Assembly (NCBI GenBank): GCA_016716605.1
Contig: JADJWA010000001.1
Span: forward strand, 2,897,001 to 2,961,000
Source: Flavobacteriales bacterium
Lineage (GTDB): Bacteria > Bacteroidota > Bacteroidia > Flavobacteriales_F > PHOS-HE28
Length of the DNA stretch: 64,000 nucleotides
Direction of reading: 5' to 3'
Below are positions 27,140 through 35,815 of this stretch, piece after piece. The notes below the pieces were generated by a model that saw nothing but the letters and a program-made list of their open reading frames with translations, was not told where the DNA came from and ran no database searches. Numbering within the stretch: position 1 is the stretch's first letter; every line of letters begins with the position of its first letter. The position numbers and the translations under genes were made by a program.

Positions 27140-27151
27140 TGAGGATCATCA
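27140..27151. promoter_or_regulatory. Weak FNR-type operator candidate before DUF2892
   Basis: TGAG-GATC-ATCA departs from TGAC-N4-GTCA at two positions, but its centre is exactly 36.5 nt from the end of a CAACTTTG box on the minus strand, the spacing seen at stronger sites in this window. It lies in the short gap between the TauE-like gene and DUF2892. Confidence 0.25.
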
Positions 27152-27156
27152 CGCGA

Positions 27157-27864
27157 TCAAGGATGGCATGTCGCAGCCTCGGCACCGATCAGGGGGCCGA
27201 TGGGGCTCAGGTAGGGGATGCCGAGCTCCAATCCGCGCAGCACCAGCAGCAAGGCCACCATGCCAACCAGCACCGGCGATGCGCGCCGCAACGATTGACG
27301 CGCTCGTTGCCCGAGCATCGCGCTGCCCATGCGCAGGGCGAAGAGCATCGGCCATGTGCCCATGCCGAAGAGCAGCATGTACAGCGCGCCTTGGCCGACG
27401 GTGCCCATCACCGCCGATCCAATGGCCGCCGCATAGACCAGTCCGCAGGGGAGGAGGCCATTGAGCATGCCGGTGAGCACCAGTGCCTCCGGTGCGGTGC
27501 GCTTCAGGTTCCGCGCCAGCGAAGACCGCAGCCTGCTGATGAGCAGCGCCGCACGCGATGCGGGAAGCCAGCGTTCAAGCGCACCAGGCACCGCGATGCT
27601 TAAGAGCAGGATGATGCCGGCAATGATGGATGACGCCTGCTGCAGGCCCACGAGCCTCAATCCATGTCCGAAGAAGCCGAATGCAGCGCCGATGAGCGCA
27701 TACGTGGCCACCCGACCACTGTTCAAGAGCACCGTGCTCGATAAGCGCGACCGCCAATCGGGCCTTGGGGAGGGCACCGCTAGGGCAATAGGGCCGCACA
27801 TGCCCAAGCAATGCGCACTGCCGGCCACGCCAAGCAATAGAGCCGTGCCCAGCAATGGGTTCAT
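27157..27864 (-). CDS. TauE/SafE-like (DsbD_2/UreH type) membrane protein of the cbb3 cluster
   Basis: 235 residues with about six helices. The N-terminal GSAHCLGMCGPIALA is the Cys-containing motif of the UreH/DsbD-like transmembrane family that routinely follows ccoGH in Bacteroidota. A second half has LTGMLNGLLPCGLVYAA, an inverted repeat of the first. Members are proposed to move copper or handle reducing power for cbb3 maturation; a conserved Cys in each half supports metal or thiol chemistry. It overlaps ccoH by 4 bp. This is a different family branch from the TauE gene at 22.4-23.1 kb. Confidence 0.8.
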   Translation of the reverse strand: MNPLLGTALLLGVAGSAHCLGMCGPIALAVPSPRPDWRSRLSSTVLLNSGRVATYALIGAAFGFFGHGLRLVGLQQASSIIAGIILLLSIAVPGALERWLPASRAALLISRLRSSLARNLKRTAPEALVLTGMLNGLLPCGLVYAAAIGSAVMGTVGQGALYMLLFGMGTWPMLFALRMGSAMLGQRARQSLRRASPVLVGMVALLLVLRGLELGIPYLSPIGPLIGAEAATCHP

Positions 27865-28298
27865 TGCACGACCAGCTTCTCAGCGCTGTGATATGTGACG
27901 CCGTCGCACTGCCATTCCAACGACGCATCGTAACGGCCCGGCCAGAGGTCCAGTGGATCGGACACGAAAGCACCCGCTTCATTGGCCTTGAGGCTCAGCT
28001 TCCGGTCTGCGCGCGGATCGTTCGGCCTGAGCATTTGGAGCTCGCCCGTAATCGTTTTGCCGGCCAGCTCAGCAGGGAACTGGATGCGCAGGCGGCCCCT
28101 TTCCGGAATGAACTCCACGGGAGCGCTCAGAGCATGCGCCCGTCCTTGTGCATCGATGCGCTGCTGGAAGCGCAGCTCCTCGGCGTAGTACTCATCGGTC
28201 ACCAGCGATTCAGTGCGGCGTGCGCTGGCGATCCCGAAAGCGGCCATCATCGCCGCGAAGGCGATCAGGCTGATGGCAAGTCCTTTTCCCCAGTTCAT
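27861..28298 (-). CDS. ccoH: FixH/CcoH cbb3 oxidase assembly protein
   Basis: 145 residues with one N-terminal membrane anchor (GLAISLIAFAAMMAAFGI) and a periplasmic immunoglobulin-like domain (YYAEELRFQQRIDAQ, DLWPGRYDASLEWQCDGVTYH, shown in part). FixH proteins are needed for assembly or stability of cbb3 oxidase. It overlaps ccoG upstream and the TauE-like gene downstream by 4 bp each, the standard ccoG-ccoH-TauE order of Bacteroidota. Confidence 0.85.
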   Translation of the reverse strand: MNWGKGLAISLIAFAAMMAAFGIASARRTESLVTDEYYAEELRFQQRIDAQGRAHALSAPVEFIPERGRLRIQFPAELAGKTITGELQMLRPNDPRADRKLSLKANEAGAFVSDPLDLWPGRYDASLEWQCDGVTYHSAEKLVVQ

Positions 28299-29749
28299 GT
28301 TCCAGGTGGTTTCATGGGTCCTAAAAAGGAGGTGGTCACTCTCTCCAGCAGCTCATCGCCGCTGAACACACCGACGACGACGCGGTTCTTCATCGCCGTC
28401 ACGGCATCCTTCGGCAGGATCAGGAAGACCTCGCCGCTGGCGAGCTCACCGGGCTGCAGCACGATGGGCTTTCCCACGATCATCACCTCGCCGCCATCGA
28501 CATTCAGCACCTCGAATCGCAAGGGCAATTCGCGCGGTGTCTTGTTGGCCACCTTCAGTGCGTACAGGTTGCTCACGCGTCCATCGGGGCGTTCCTGAAA
28601 GAGCATGCCCGGCGTGCGCAGGAAGGTAGTGCGTGTCTCGCTGCGCGTGGCGATGAGCGTGCCGAGCGCGCCCACGAGTATGAACAGCACCGCTGTGTAT
28701 GCCTTCATCCGCAGGTTGAATGCGAGGGGCTTCTTCGCGGTGATCTCATCCTCGCTGGCATAGCGCACCAATCCCTTCGGCAGTCCAACGCTGTCCATGA
28801 TGTGGTCGCACGCATCAATGCAGGCCGTGCAGTTCACGCATTCGAGCTGGGTGCCATTGCGGATGTCGATGCCAGTAGGGCATACATGCACGCAGGCCTT
28901 GCAATCGATGCAATCGCCCTTGCCCACGGCAGTGCGATCCTCGCCCTTGCGCCAGCCCGAGCGCTGCTCACCGCGCTTGTGGTCGTAGGCGATCACCACG
29001 CTCTTCCGGTCGAGCAGCACGCCCTGCAAGCGGCCGTATGGGCAGACGGTGGTACAGGCCTGCTCACGGAAGAAGGCGAAGTTCCCGTAGAAGGCACCGC
29101 TGAAGGCCAGCATGGCGATGAGCCCGGTGACATGCTCCGCTGGCGGCTCGGTGATGATGCGGATGAGCTCATCGCTGCCGATGAGGTAGGCCAGGAAGGT
29201 GTTGCCTATGATGAAACTGATGCTGAAGAAGGAGAGGTGCTTGAGCGTCTTCTTGCCCAGCTTATCAGCCGACATCGGCGCCTTGTTCAAGAGTTGCTGG
29301 TGCTTCCAGTCACCTTCGATCCAATACTCGATGCGGCGGAACACCTGCTCCATGAACACCGTTTGCGGACAGGCCCATCCGCAGAATAGGCGACCGAAGG
29401 CCACGGTGAATAGCGCAACGAAGACAATGAAGGCGAGTAACCCCACAACGAAGATCAGGAAGTCCTGAGGCCAGAAGGTCTGCCCGAAGAAGACGAAGCG
29501 CCGCTCGATCAAATTGATCATCAGCAGCGGCTCGCCACCGATGCGCAGGAAGGGACCAGCGAACAAGAGCGCCAGCAGGGAGTAGGCGAACCATTGCCTG
29601 CGTGTGGTCCACTTGCCGCTGGGCTTCTTCGGATAGACCCAAATGCGCCTGCCGCGCTTGTCCACCGTGCTGATGGAGTCGCGGAAGCTCTCGTCGCGCG
29701 AGGCTTCCGCGCGGGCATCGCGAGCGGCGTGTGCGGGTTGCTGGGCCAT
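28295..29749 (-). CDS. ccoG: cbb3 oxidase accessory ferredoxin CcoG (FixG/RdxA family)
   Basis: 484 residues. Membrane helices near 35-60, 85-110, 160-180 and 340-360 hold the FCGWACPQTVFMEQVFRR segment and TTVCPYGRLQG. Two ferredoxin motifs follow: CIDCKACVHVCPTG and CVNCTACIDACDHIMD. The C-terminal third is an immunoglobulin-like domain (FixG_C). CcoG reduces Cu(II) to Cu(I) during cbb3 maturation. It starts its own transcript after the terminator of ccoP, behind the operator at 29840, and is followed by ccoH and a TauE-like gene. Confidence 0.95.
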   Translation of the reverse strand: MAQQPAHAARDARAEASRDESFRDSISTVDKRGRRIWVYPKKPSGKWTTRRQWFAYSLLALLFAGPFLRIGGEPLLMINLIERRFVFFGQTFWPQDFLIFVVGLLAFIVFVALFTVAFGRLFCGWACPQTVFMEQVFRRIEYWIEGDWKHQQLLNKAPMSADKLGKKTLKHLSFFSISFIIGNTFLAYLIGSDELIRIITEPPAEHVTGLIAMLAFSGAFYGNFAFFREQACTTVCPYGRLQGVLLDRKSVVIAYDHKRGEQRSGWRKGEDRTAVGKGDCIDCKACVHVCPTGIDIRNGTQLECVNCTACIDACDHIMDSVGLPKGLVRYASEDEITAKKPLAFNLRMKAYTAVLFILVGALGTLIATRSETRTTFLRTPGMLFQERPDGRVSNLYALKVANKTPRELPLRFEVLNVDGGEVMIVGKPIVLQPGELASGEVFLILPKDAVTAMKNRVVVGVFSGDELLERVTTSFLGPMKPPGT

Positions 29750-29839
29750 TCGGTTCGGTTATGAAGCCGCGTTCAGTGATGATCGTCAGCCGCGATGCTG
29801 AATGGACCGCAAAACTCCGGCTCTGTACGTTGAATGGGC

Positions 29840-29851
29840 TGACATCCATCA
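29840..29851. promoter_or_regulatory. FNR/DNR-type operator before ccoG
   Basis: TGAC-ATCC-ATCA (one mismatch to the palindrome). On the minus strand GAGTTTTG (29817-29810) ends 35.5 nt from the centre, giving an inferred start near 29804 and a 55-nt leader before ccoG. Confidence 0.6.
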
Positions 29852-29913
29852 GTTCCGATGCGTGATATGGCTCACATAGAACTCGATGCGTTCGTGATGC
29901 TCTGGAATACGTC

Positions 29914-29946
29914 AAAAAGCACCGGGCGCCCTAATGGAGCGCCCGG
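29914..29946 (-). terminator. Rho-independent terminator after ccoP
   Basis: Arms CCGGGCGC (29922-29929) and GCGCCCGG (29939-29946) pair perfectly around a 9-base loop. On the minus strand the hairpin is followed by GTGCTTTTTG. It lies 18 bp past the ccoP stop and ends the ccoS-ccoNO-ccoQ-ccoP operon. Confidence 0.85.
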
Positions 29947-29964
29947 CACCTGAGCATTTGATCT

Positions 29965-31143
29965 TCAGTTCTTCATGGCCACCTGCACGGTATCGATAAT
30001 AGCGGTCGTGGAGTCTGCGGGAGCCGCGGCATCCTTCCACAATTCACCTTGTGGTGATTTCTGCGTGGGGCCGCCGGAGCCTTGCAGGCTAAGGATGTAG
30101 CTGGCGATGGCCTGTATCTCGTTGGGCTTCAATTGGCTCTTCCAGCTGATCATGCCTTTGGCCGGCACGCCGTACTTGATGGTCTTGAACACGTCCTTCA
30201 CCCCGCCGCCATGCAGCCAATACTCGTCGGTGAGGTTGGGCCCCACGCTGGTCTCAGAGCCTGCGCCATCAGCGCCATGGCAAGCTGCGCAATACGTGGT
30301 GAAGGTCTCCTTGGCGGCAGTGAGCGCGCTTGCATCCGTTGTCACGGTCACGGTGTTCTCATCCACCGATGCGCCGGCTTTGGCCACGAAAGCGGCTACA
30401 TCGGCCTTCGCCTGCTCCATCTCCGCGATGTACTCCTCTTTCGAGTCGTTCCAAGTTCCGGTCACGTGCATGTTCACCAAGTAGAGCACGCCCCAAGCGA
30501 TAGTGCCATAGAAGAGCCACACCCACCAAGGCGGAAGCACGTTGTCCAATTCGCGGATGCCATCATACTCATGGTGCATGAGCAGGTCGCGCTCCTCCAC
30601 TTCCTTAGCAGGCCGACGGGTAAGGGCATCCATGAGCTTCGCCACGATCGATGGGCGCTTCGAAGCGACCGTGCCGGGGCTGCCCTGCTCCTCGAATACA
30701 CCGGTGATCGCGCGCATGGTGCCGCGAAGCAGATTGATCTGCACCATGAGCACGATGAATAGGAACACGTTGATAACCAGCAACAGGTAGAAGAGCTCCT
30801 GATGGCTCATGGTCGTGGTCGGCTCCACATAGGCCTGTGCCTGCGCGCCTCCCGCGAGGAGCAGGAAGGGAAGGAGCACGGCGGCTTTGCTGTGCCGCTC
30901 GGTGAGCTTGCGCATCCAGCCCGTGCTGCCCATCATGGTACGGAGGATCGAGCTCATGGCCAGGACCAGCACCACTTGCAATACGGCCAAGCCCATCAAC
31001 ACGTAGTTCACGGTGCCGCTCACCGGGATGAGCGGCTGATCGACGGCGGTGGATGCCGCATCCTGCGCAGCAGCGGTGATAGTAGCGGTTACCAGGGCGG
31101 CGGTTGCCAGCACCCGGTGAAGTCGGGCAGGTTCAGTGCGCAT
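29965..31143 (-). CDS. ccoP: cbb3 oxidase diheme-subunit homolog CcoP, with a single haem motif
   Basis: 392 residues from the ATG at 31143, which opens a signal-like segment. Several hydrophobic helices occupy residues 15-130 (more than in proteobacterial CcoP), followed by the CcoP N-terminal domain signature YDGIRELDNVLPPWWVWLFY and one cytochrome c domain with CAACH and axial Met in VPAKGMISW. Only one CxxCH is present, a form known from Bacteroidota. The protein passes electrons from soluble cytochromes to the CcoNO core. It overlaps ccoQ by 11 bp. Confidence 0.9.
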   Translation of the reverse strand: MRTEPARLHRVLATAALVTATITAAAQDAASTAVDQPLIPVSGTVNYVLMGLAVLQVVLVLAMSSILRTMMGSTGWMRKLTERHSKAAVLLPFLLLAGGAQAQAYVEPTTTMSHQELFYLLLVINVFLFIVLMVQINLLRGTMRAITGVFEEQGSPGTVASKRPSIVAKLMDALTRRPAKEVEERDLLMHHEYDGIRELDNVLPPWWVWLFYGTIAWGVLYLVNMHVTGTWNDSKEEYIAEMEQAKADVAAFVAKAGASVDENTVTVTTDASALTAAKETFTTYCAACHGADGAGSETSVGPNLTDEYWLHGGGVKDVFKTIKYGVPAKGMISWKSQLKPNEIQAIASYILSLQGSGGPTQKSPQGELWKDAAAPADSTTAIIDTVQVAMKN

Positions 31144-31333
31144 GGTTCGTGGTGGCATTAGAGGCATCATCAGCCAAAGGCAGTGAGCTCATGTGATCGA
31201 CTTGGTCCCTTCGCATGGTGCGCACCCAGAAGAGCACGCCGATGAAAAGGGAGAAGAAGAGGATGAAGGCGAGCACCGGAAATAGGTCCACGTGATCGAT
31301 GGAGGTCATGTGCCCTTTGATGAACTTGAGCAT
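31133..31333 (-). CDS. ccoQ: CcoQ/FixQ-like small cbb3 subunit
   Basis: 66 residues with one transmembrane helix (VLAFILFFSLFIGVLFWV) followed by a basic stretch and a polar tail. Sequence is weakly conserved, but size, topology and the place between ccoNO and ccoP identify it. It lies 11 bp after ccoNO and overlaps the ccoP start. Confidence 0.75.
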   Translation of the reverse strand: MLKFIKGHMTSIDHVDLFPVLAFILFFSLFIGVLFWVRTMRRDQVDHMSSLPLADDASNATTNHAH

Positions 31334-31344
31334 GGCTTCGGGTG

Positions 31345-33525
31345 CTACTGTTGGGCGGTTTCCTTGGCCTGGATGTCGGTGCCGAGGCGCTGCAGGTAGG
31401 CGATCAGCGCGATGATCTCCTTGTCTGCCGGCGCATCGATGCCATCCTTCTTCAGCCCGGCCACGATCTCGCCGCGCTGCTGCATCAGATGCGCATTGGC
31501 GCGATCGGCGAAGCCGGGGCCATAGGGCTCTTTGTCATAGGGCACGCCCATGGTGAGCATGGCCTCGATCTTCTTCTTGGTAGTGGTGGTGTCGAGGTCG
31601 TGCTCGTAGAGGTGGGTGTACGGCGGCATCAATGAGCCCGGGCTCATGCTGGTGGGGTCGTACATGTGGTAATAATGCCAGCTATGGCCATACTTGCCTC
31701 CTTGGCGCAACAGGTCCGGGCCGGTGCGCTTGCTGCCCCATTGGAAAGGGTGGTCGTACACGAATTCGCCCGCCTTGGCGTACTCACCGTAGCGCTCGGT
31801 CTCACTGCGGAAGGGGCGGATCATCTGGCTGTGGCAGGTGTAGCAGCCTTCGCGCACATAGATGTCGCGGCCTTGCAGCTCAAGCGGCGTGTAGGGCTTC
31901 ACATGCGTGATGGTGGGGATGTTGCTCTTCACCAGGAAGGTGGGCACCATCTCGAAGAGGCCGCCGATGGCCACGAGCACCAGGCTGATCACCAGCATCT
32001 GGATTGGACGTCGCTCGATCCAGCGGTGCCAGTAGCCGCCATCCTCGGGAGCGACTTTCTCCAAAGCAGGTGCCTCGGCATCCTCGTTCGCGATGAGCTT
32101 CCCGCTCTTCACGGTCTTCACCACGTTGTACACCATGATGAAGGCGCCCGTGAGGTAGAGCAGGCCTCCCAGCGCGCGCAGCCAATACGCCGGCTTGATC
32201 TCCACCACGGTGTCGAGGAAGTTCTTGTACACCAGGTATCCGTCGGGAGTGAACTGCTTCCACATGCCGCTCTGCCAGAATCCGGCGAGGTACAAGGGGA
32301 TGGCGTAGAACACGATGCCCAACGTGCCGAACCAGAAGTGCGTGTTGGCCAGCTTCACGCTGTAGAGCTTGGTGCCGAAGAGGCGCGGCACCATCCAGTA
32401 CACGATGCCGAAAGTGAGCATGCCATTCCAGCCGATTCCGCCGATATGCACGTGGGCGATGATCCAATCAGTGAAGTGGGCCATGGCGTTCCAGCTCTTC
32501 AGGCTCAGCAGCGGACCTTCGAGCGTGGCCATGCCGTAGCAGGTCACGGCCACCACCATGAACTTGAGCACAGGGTCCTCGCGCACACGGTCCCATGCGC
32601 CGCGCAGGGTGAGCAGGCCGTTAAGCATCCCGCCCCAGCTCGGCGCGATGAGCATGATGCTGAACACCGTGCCCAGACTCTGCGCCCAATCGGGCAGGGC
32701 GCTGTAGATCAGATGGTGCGGGCCCGCCCAGATGTACAGGAAGATGAGCGCCCAGAAGTGGATGATCGAGAGCTTGTAGCTGTAAACCGGTCGGTTGGCG
32801 GCCTTCGGCATGAAGTAGTACATGAGGCCGAGGAAGGGAGTGGTGAGGAAGAAGGCCACCGCGTTGTGGCCGTACCACCATTGCACCAGCGCATCCTGCA
32901 CGCCTGCGTACCAGCTGTAGCTCTTGGTGAGCGAGATGGGCAGCTCGATGCTGTTGGTGATGTGCAGCATGGCCACGGTGACCCACGTGGCGATGTAGAA
33001 CCAGATGGCCACGTACAGGTGCCGCTCGCGCCGCTTAAGGATGGTGCCGAACATGTTGATGCCGAACACCACCCAGACCAGCGTGATCAGGATGTCGATG
33101 GGCCATTCGAGCTCCGCGTACTCCTTGCCGGTGGTCATGCCCAAGGGGAGGGTCACCGCGGCGAGCACGATGATGAGCTGCCATCCCCAGAAGTGGATCT
33201 TGCCCAGCGCATCGCTGAACATGCGCGCCTTCAGCAGCCGTTGCAGGCTGTAGTACACGCCGGCGAAAATGGCGTTGCCGACGAAGGCGAAGATCACGGC
33301 GTTGGTATGCAGCGGACGAATCCGGCCGAACTTGGTCCATTCCAGTTCGCCCAGCCAGGTGAAGGGCCGAACGATCCAGAAGTACCAAGCATCGGGCGGG
33401 GTGTTCTGCGCCACCATCTGCACAGCTGCGATCAGCCCCACGAGCATGCCCACTATGCCCCAAAGGATGGTGACGAATAGGAAGTTCTTGACTATGCGGT
33501 TGTCGTACTGGAAGCGCTCGGTCAT
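31345..33525 (-). CDS. ccoNO: Fused cbb3 oxidase subunits I and II (CcoN-CcoO)
   Basis: 726 residues. Residues 1 to about 470 are CcoN: low-spin haem His in HTNAVIFAF, CuB ligand in VQWWYGHNAV, the His pair in WAGPHHLIYSALP, and haem b and b3 ligands in AHVHIGGIGWNG. After a linker and one membrane helix comes CcoO with haem c motif GCYTCHSQ (about residue 565) and YDHPFQWGSKRTGPDL. The enzyme is a high-affinity, proton-pumping oxygen reductase for low oxygen. Fusion of N and O is typical for Bacteroidota. It overlaps ccoS by 4 bp. Confidence 0.96.
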   Translation of the reverse strand: MTERFQYDNRIVKNFLFVTILWGIVGMLVGLIAAVQMVAQNTPPDAWYFWIVRPFTWLGELEWTKFGRIRPLHTNAVIFAFVGNAIFAGVYYSLQRLLKARMFSDALGKIHFWGWQLIIVLAAVTLPLGMTTGKEYAELEWPIDILITLVWVVFGINMFGTILKRRERHLYVAIWFYIATWVTVAMLHITNSIELPISLTKSYSWYAGVQDALVQWWYGHNAVAFFLTTPFLGLMYYFMPKAANRPVYSYKLSIIHFWALIFLYIWAGPHHLIYSALPDWAQSLGTVFSIMLIAPSWGGMLNGLLTLRGAWDRVREDPVLKFMVVAVTCYGMATLEGPLLSLKSWNAMAHFTDWIIAHVHIGGIGWNGMLTFGIVYWMVPRLFGTKLYSVKLANTHFWFGTLGIVFYAIPLYLAGFWQSGMWKQFTPDGYLVYKNFLDTVVEIKPAYWLRALGGLLYLTGAFIMVYNVVKTVKSGKLIANEDAEAPALEKVAPEDGGYWHRWIERRPIQMLVISLVLVAIGGLFEMVPTFLVKSNIPTITHVKPYTPLELQGRDIYVREGCYTCHSQMIRPFRSETERYGEYAKAGEFVYDHPFQWGSKRTGPDLLRQGGKYGHSWHYYHMYDPTSMSPGSLMPPYTHLYEHDLDTTTTKKKIEAMLTMGVPYDKEPYGPGFADRANAHLMQQRGEIVAGLKKDGIDAPADKEIIALIAYLQRLGTDIQAKETAQQ

Positions 33526-33710
33526 CGCTCAGGGATTGGTGGAGGTGGGCCCGCTTCTGTGGCCGGAGCGGGCGGTTGGTCATTCAGCATGCGCACGGCA
33601 GGGGAGCGGTCATCATCGAACTGGCCGCTCTTCACAGCCTTCACGAAGGCCGCCAGGAAGAAGAGCGCCACCACAGTGCTCACGGCGATCAGGAGGAAGA
33701 TGACGCTCAT
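33522..33710 (-). CDS. ccoS: cbb3 oxidase assembly protein CcoS
   Basis: 62 residues with one N-terminal membrane helix (IFLLIAVSTVVALFFLAAF) followed by WxxxxGQFDD-type FVKAVKSGQFDDDRSP, the CcoS signature. The ATG at 33710 is preferred over a TTG one codon earlier. CcoS helps insert haem and copper. The copper ATPase gene ccoI, usually next to ccoS, is not in this window. Upstream is a 352-bp region with an operator. Confidence 0.88.
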   Translation of the reverse strand: MSVIFLLIAVSTVVALFFLAAFVKAVKSGQFDDDRSPAVRMLNDQPPAPATEAGPPPPIPER

Positions 33711-33784
33711 CAAGGATTGCCCTTTGCGCGGCGAAAGTGACCGTCACGCAAGTGTCGCATCCTGAGAGTGGTCATGAGCGATTC

Positions 33785-33796
33785 TGACTTCCGTCA
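33785..33796. promoter_or_regulatory. FNR/DNR-type operator before the ccoS-NO-Q-P operon
   Basis: Perfect palindrome TGAC-TTCC-GTCA, 75 bp before ccoS. The best -7-like box on the minus strand, GACACTTG (33756-33749), ends 41.5 nt from the centre, 5 nt off the spacing seen at the other sites, so the promoter placement is unclear here. Confidence 0.55.
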
Positions 33797-33987
33797 GGTC
33801 TGGCCCATGATCAACCTCGTTGGCTCCGCTCATTCGCTTTTCAACCACCTGCGAACAAGTGGAGACGGATACCGCTGCGTTGGTGGCCCTGAAGCTTGAT
33901 TAACCGCTGCGCTGCATCAGGAGTTCATGCAGCGAGCAACCTGCGGGGTATTAGCTACAGCCCGAAGCGGACCTATTCATGTTCCGC

Positions 33988-33999
33988 TGATATCCATCA
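33988..33999. promoter_or_regulatory. FNR/DNR-type operator variant before the multicopper oxidase
   Basis: TGAT-ATCC-ATCA is a palindrome of the TGAT half-site form. TTGCTTCG (34023-34030) ends 36.5 nt from its centre on the plus strand, giving an inferred start near 34035. Confidence 0.45.
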
Positions 34000-34062
34000 G
34001 GTAATCACCCTGTTCGGCCCCGTTGCTTCGCGAGGCTCGGCGCAACCAAAGCGCCGCTTCCC

Positions 34063-35719
34063 ATGCGGAACTTCATTTTGGCGATCGTTCTCGCCTTCGC
34101 ATCATCGGCCAACGGACAATTGAACCCACTGGCTATTCCTCCGGCCTTGGAGCTCGACACATTCGATCTTGTGGCCGATGAGCATGTGCACCAATTCTAC
34201 CCGGGCATCAATACGAGCACGTACGGCGCCAGCGCGGAATACCTCGGGCCCACTTTGATCCTGCACCGTGGCGATACCGCGCGGATAAGGGTCCATAACC
34301 AGCTCGCCGAGATGACCAGCATGCACTGGCATGGTATGCACGTGCCCGGCGAGATGGACGGCGGCCCTCAACGGATCATCGACCCCGGCGATTCGTTCAT
34401 GGCGGAATTCCCGGTGAAGAACCCGGCGGCAACTTACTGGTACCATCCGCATCCGCACGAGCTCACCGCGGAGCAGGCCAACTTCGGCATCGCGGGCTTC
34501 ATCATCGTAAGGGATGAGGATGAAGCGCAGCTCGCACTGCCGCGCACCTATGGGGTGGATGACTTCCCCGTGGTTATCCAGGACCGCAAGTTCCTCGCGA
34601 ACGGTGACTTCGCATTCTATCCCTTCGGCGATTCGGTGCTGGTGAACGGCACGCCGAACCCGTTCCTCGAATTGCCCGCGCAGGTGGTTCGTCTGCGGCT
34701 GCTGAATGGCTCCAACGCGCGCATCTACGCGCTCGGCCTTGATAGCGGCCAGCACATGCACGTGATCGCTGGCGATGCCGGGCTGCTTCCAGCACCGGCT
34801 GCGACCGACCGCCTGTGGCTGAGCAACGGCGAACGCGCCGAAGTTCTCCTCAACCTCACCGGCATGCAAGGCGACAGCCTGCTGCTGATGAGCTATGGCA
34901 ATGAGCTGCCCAACACGGTACCTGGATCGGGCAACATGCTCTGGGAGAGCAGCCTGCTGAATGGCGTTGCCTTCCAAGTACTGCGCATCCGCGTCACCGC
35001 GCCCACATCCAACCCCATCATTGAGATACCGTCCGCGCTCCTCACAGTGCCCATGCCCACCGAGGCAGAGAGCATCCGCACACGCACCAAGACGATTACC
35101 GGCATGGGCATGGTGGGCATGGGCATGTTCATGATTAACGGCCTCATGTTCGACCTCGACGTGGTGAACGATACCGTGCAGCTCGGTTCCGTCGAGGTCT
35201 GGAACATCGTGAACAACTCGAACATGGCGCATCCCATGCACATCCATGGCGTGTCGTTCGAGGTGCTCGCGCGCAACGGGCAGGCACCACCGGCAGGAGC
35301 GCGGGCCCAAGGACGTGGTGCTCGTGGACCGCTTCGAGACCGTGAAGCTGGTGATGCGCTTCGGCGAGGTGACCGACGGATGGCCCTTCATGTACCACTG
35401 TCACAACCTGTTGCACGAGGACAATATGATGATGCTGCAGTACATCGTTCAGGACCCGAGCATGGGCACTGTGGCGCACTCGGCCAAAGGGATGATGAAG
35501 TTGTTCCCTGTTCCCGCAACCACCCGGGTGACTTACGAAAGCCCGTTTCCCATCCACGCGATCAACGTGCATGACATGCAAGGTCGGCTGGTGCTCTCCT
35601 CGAATGTGCCACAGCGGATGCGCGGTGATCTCGACATCGCTTCGTTGCCAGCGGGGAGCTACCTGTCCAACTGGATCGGACGGGATACGAGCATGCAAGC
35701 AATGATCGTGAAAGATTGA
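34063..35719 (+). pseudogene. Multicopper oxidase (CueO/CotA-like) with T9SS type A domain, frameshifted
   Basis: The first frame runs from the ATG at 34063 and contains a signal peptide, the type 2/3 copper motifs MHWHGMH and WYHPHPHE, a Met-rich stretch (GMGMVGMGMF) and HPMHIHG. Near 35293-35297 one extra base shifts the frame: read on in the +2 frame the protein continues ERGPKDVVLVDRFETVKL, then YHCHNLLHEDNMMM with the type 1 copper ligands, and ends with a T9SS type A sorting domain. Joined, it is about 550 residues and complete. As written it yields a 503-residue product without its last copper motif. A single-base assembly error is as likely as a true mutation. It faces away from the cco operon. 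Confidence 0.8.
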
Positions 35720-35721
35720 TA

Positions 35722-35744
35722 GCGCCCGACGAAGAATCGGGCGC
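35722..35744 (+). terminator. Hairpin terminator after the multicopper oxidase
   Basis: Arms GCGCCCGA (35722-35729) and TCGGGCGC (35737-35744) pair fully around a 7-base loop, 3 bp past the stop. No strong T-run follows. Confidence 0.6.
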
Positions 35745-35750
35745 AGTGCT

Positions 35751-35762
35751 TGACATGCGTCA
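35751..35762. promoter_or_regulatory. FNR/DNR-type operator before ric
   Basis: Perfect palindrome TGAC-ATGC-GTCA. TCATTTCG (35786-35793) ends 36.5 nt from the centre on the plus strand, which places the start of transcription near 35798 and leaves a leader of under 20 nt before ric. Confidence 0.65.
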
Positions 35763-35815
35763 GCTAAAACGGACAGTAAGATCTGTCATTTCGCGGCAAA
35801 CTCGCGCTCTACACC

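Larger units (their letters stand above)
33711..34062. other. Divergent regulatory region between cco operon and multicopper oxidase
   Basis: No gene is seen in these 352 bp. It carries two operator-like inverted repeats (33785-33796 and 33988-33999), each near one of the divergent transcripts, plus a GTGACcGTCAC palindrome near 33737-33747. Confidence 0.6.

Noticed and set aside
31666..33480. Long open frame on the plus strand, antisense to ccoNO (604 codons)
   Set aside because: Its product is rich in His, Glu, Gly and Val with no fold-like pattern, and the minus strand carries an unmistakable CcoNO with all haem ligands. High GC content produces such antisense frames.
34102..35391. 429-codon minus-strand frame antisense to the multicopper oxidase
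   Set aside because: It could have explained the frameshift as a real reverse gene, but the forward strand holds all copper-site motifs in order and the reverse product has none.
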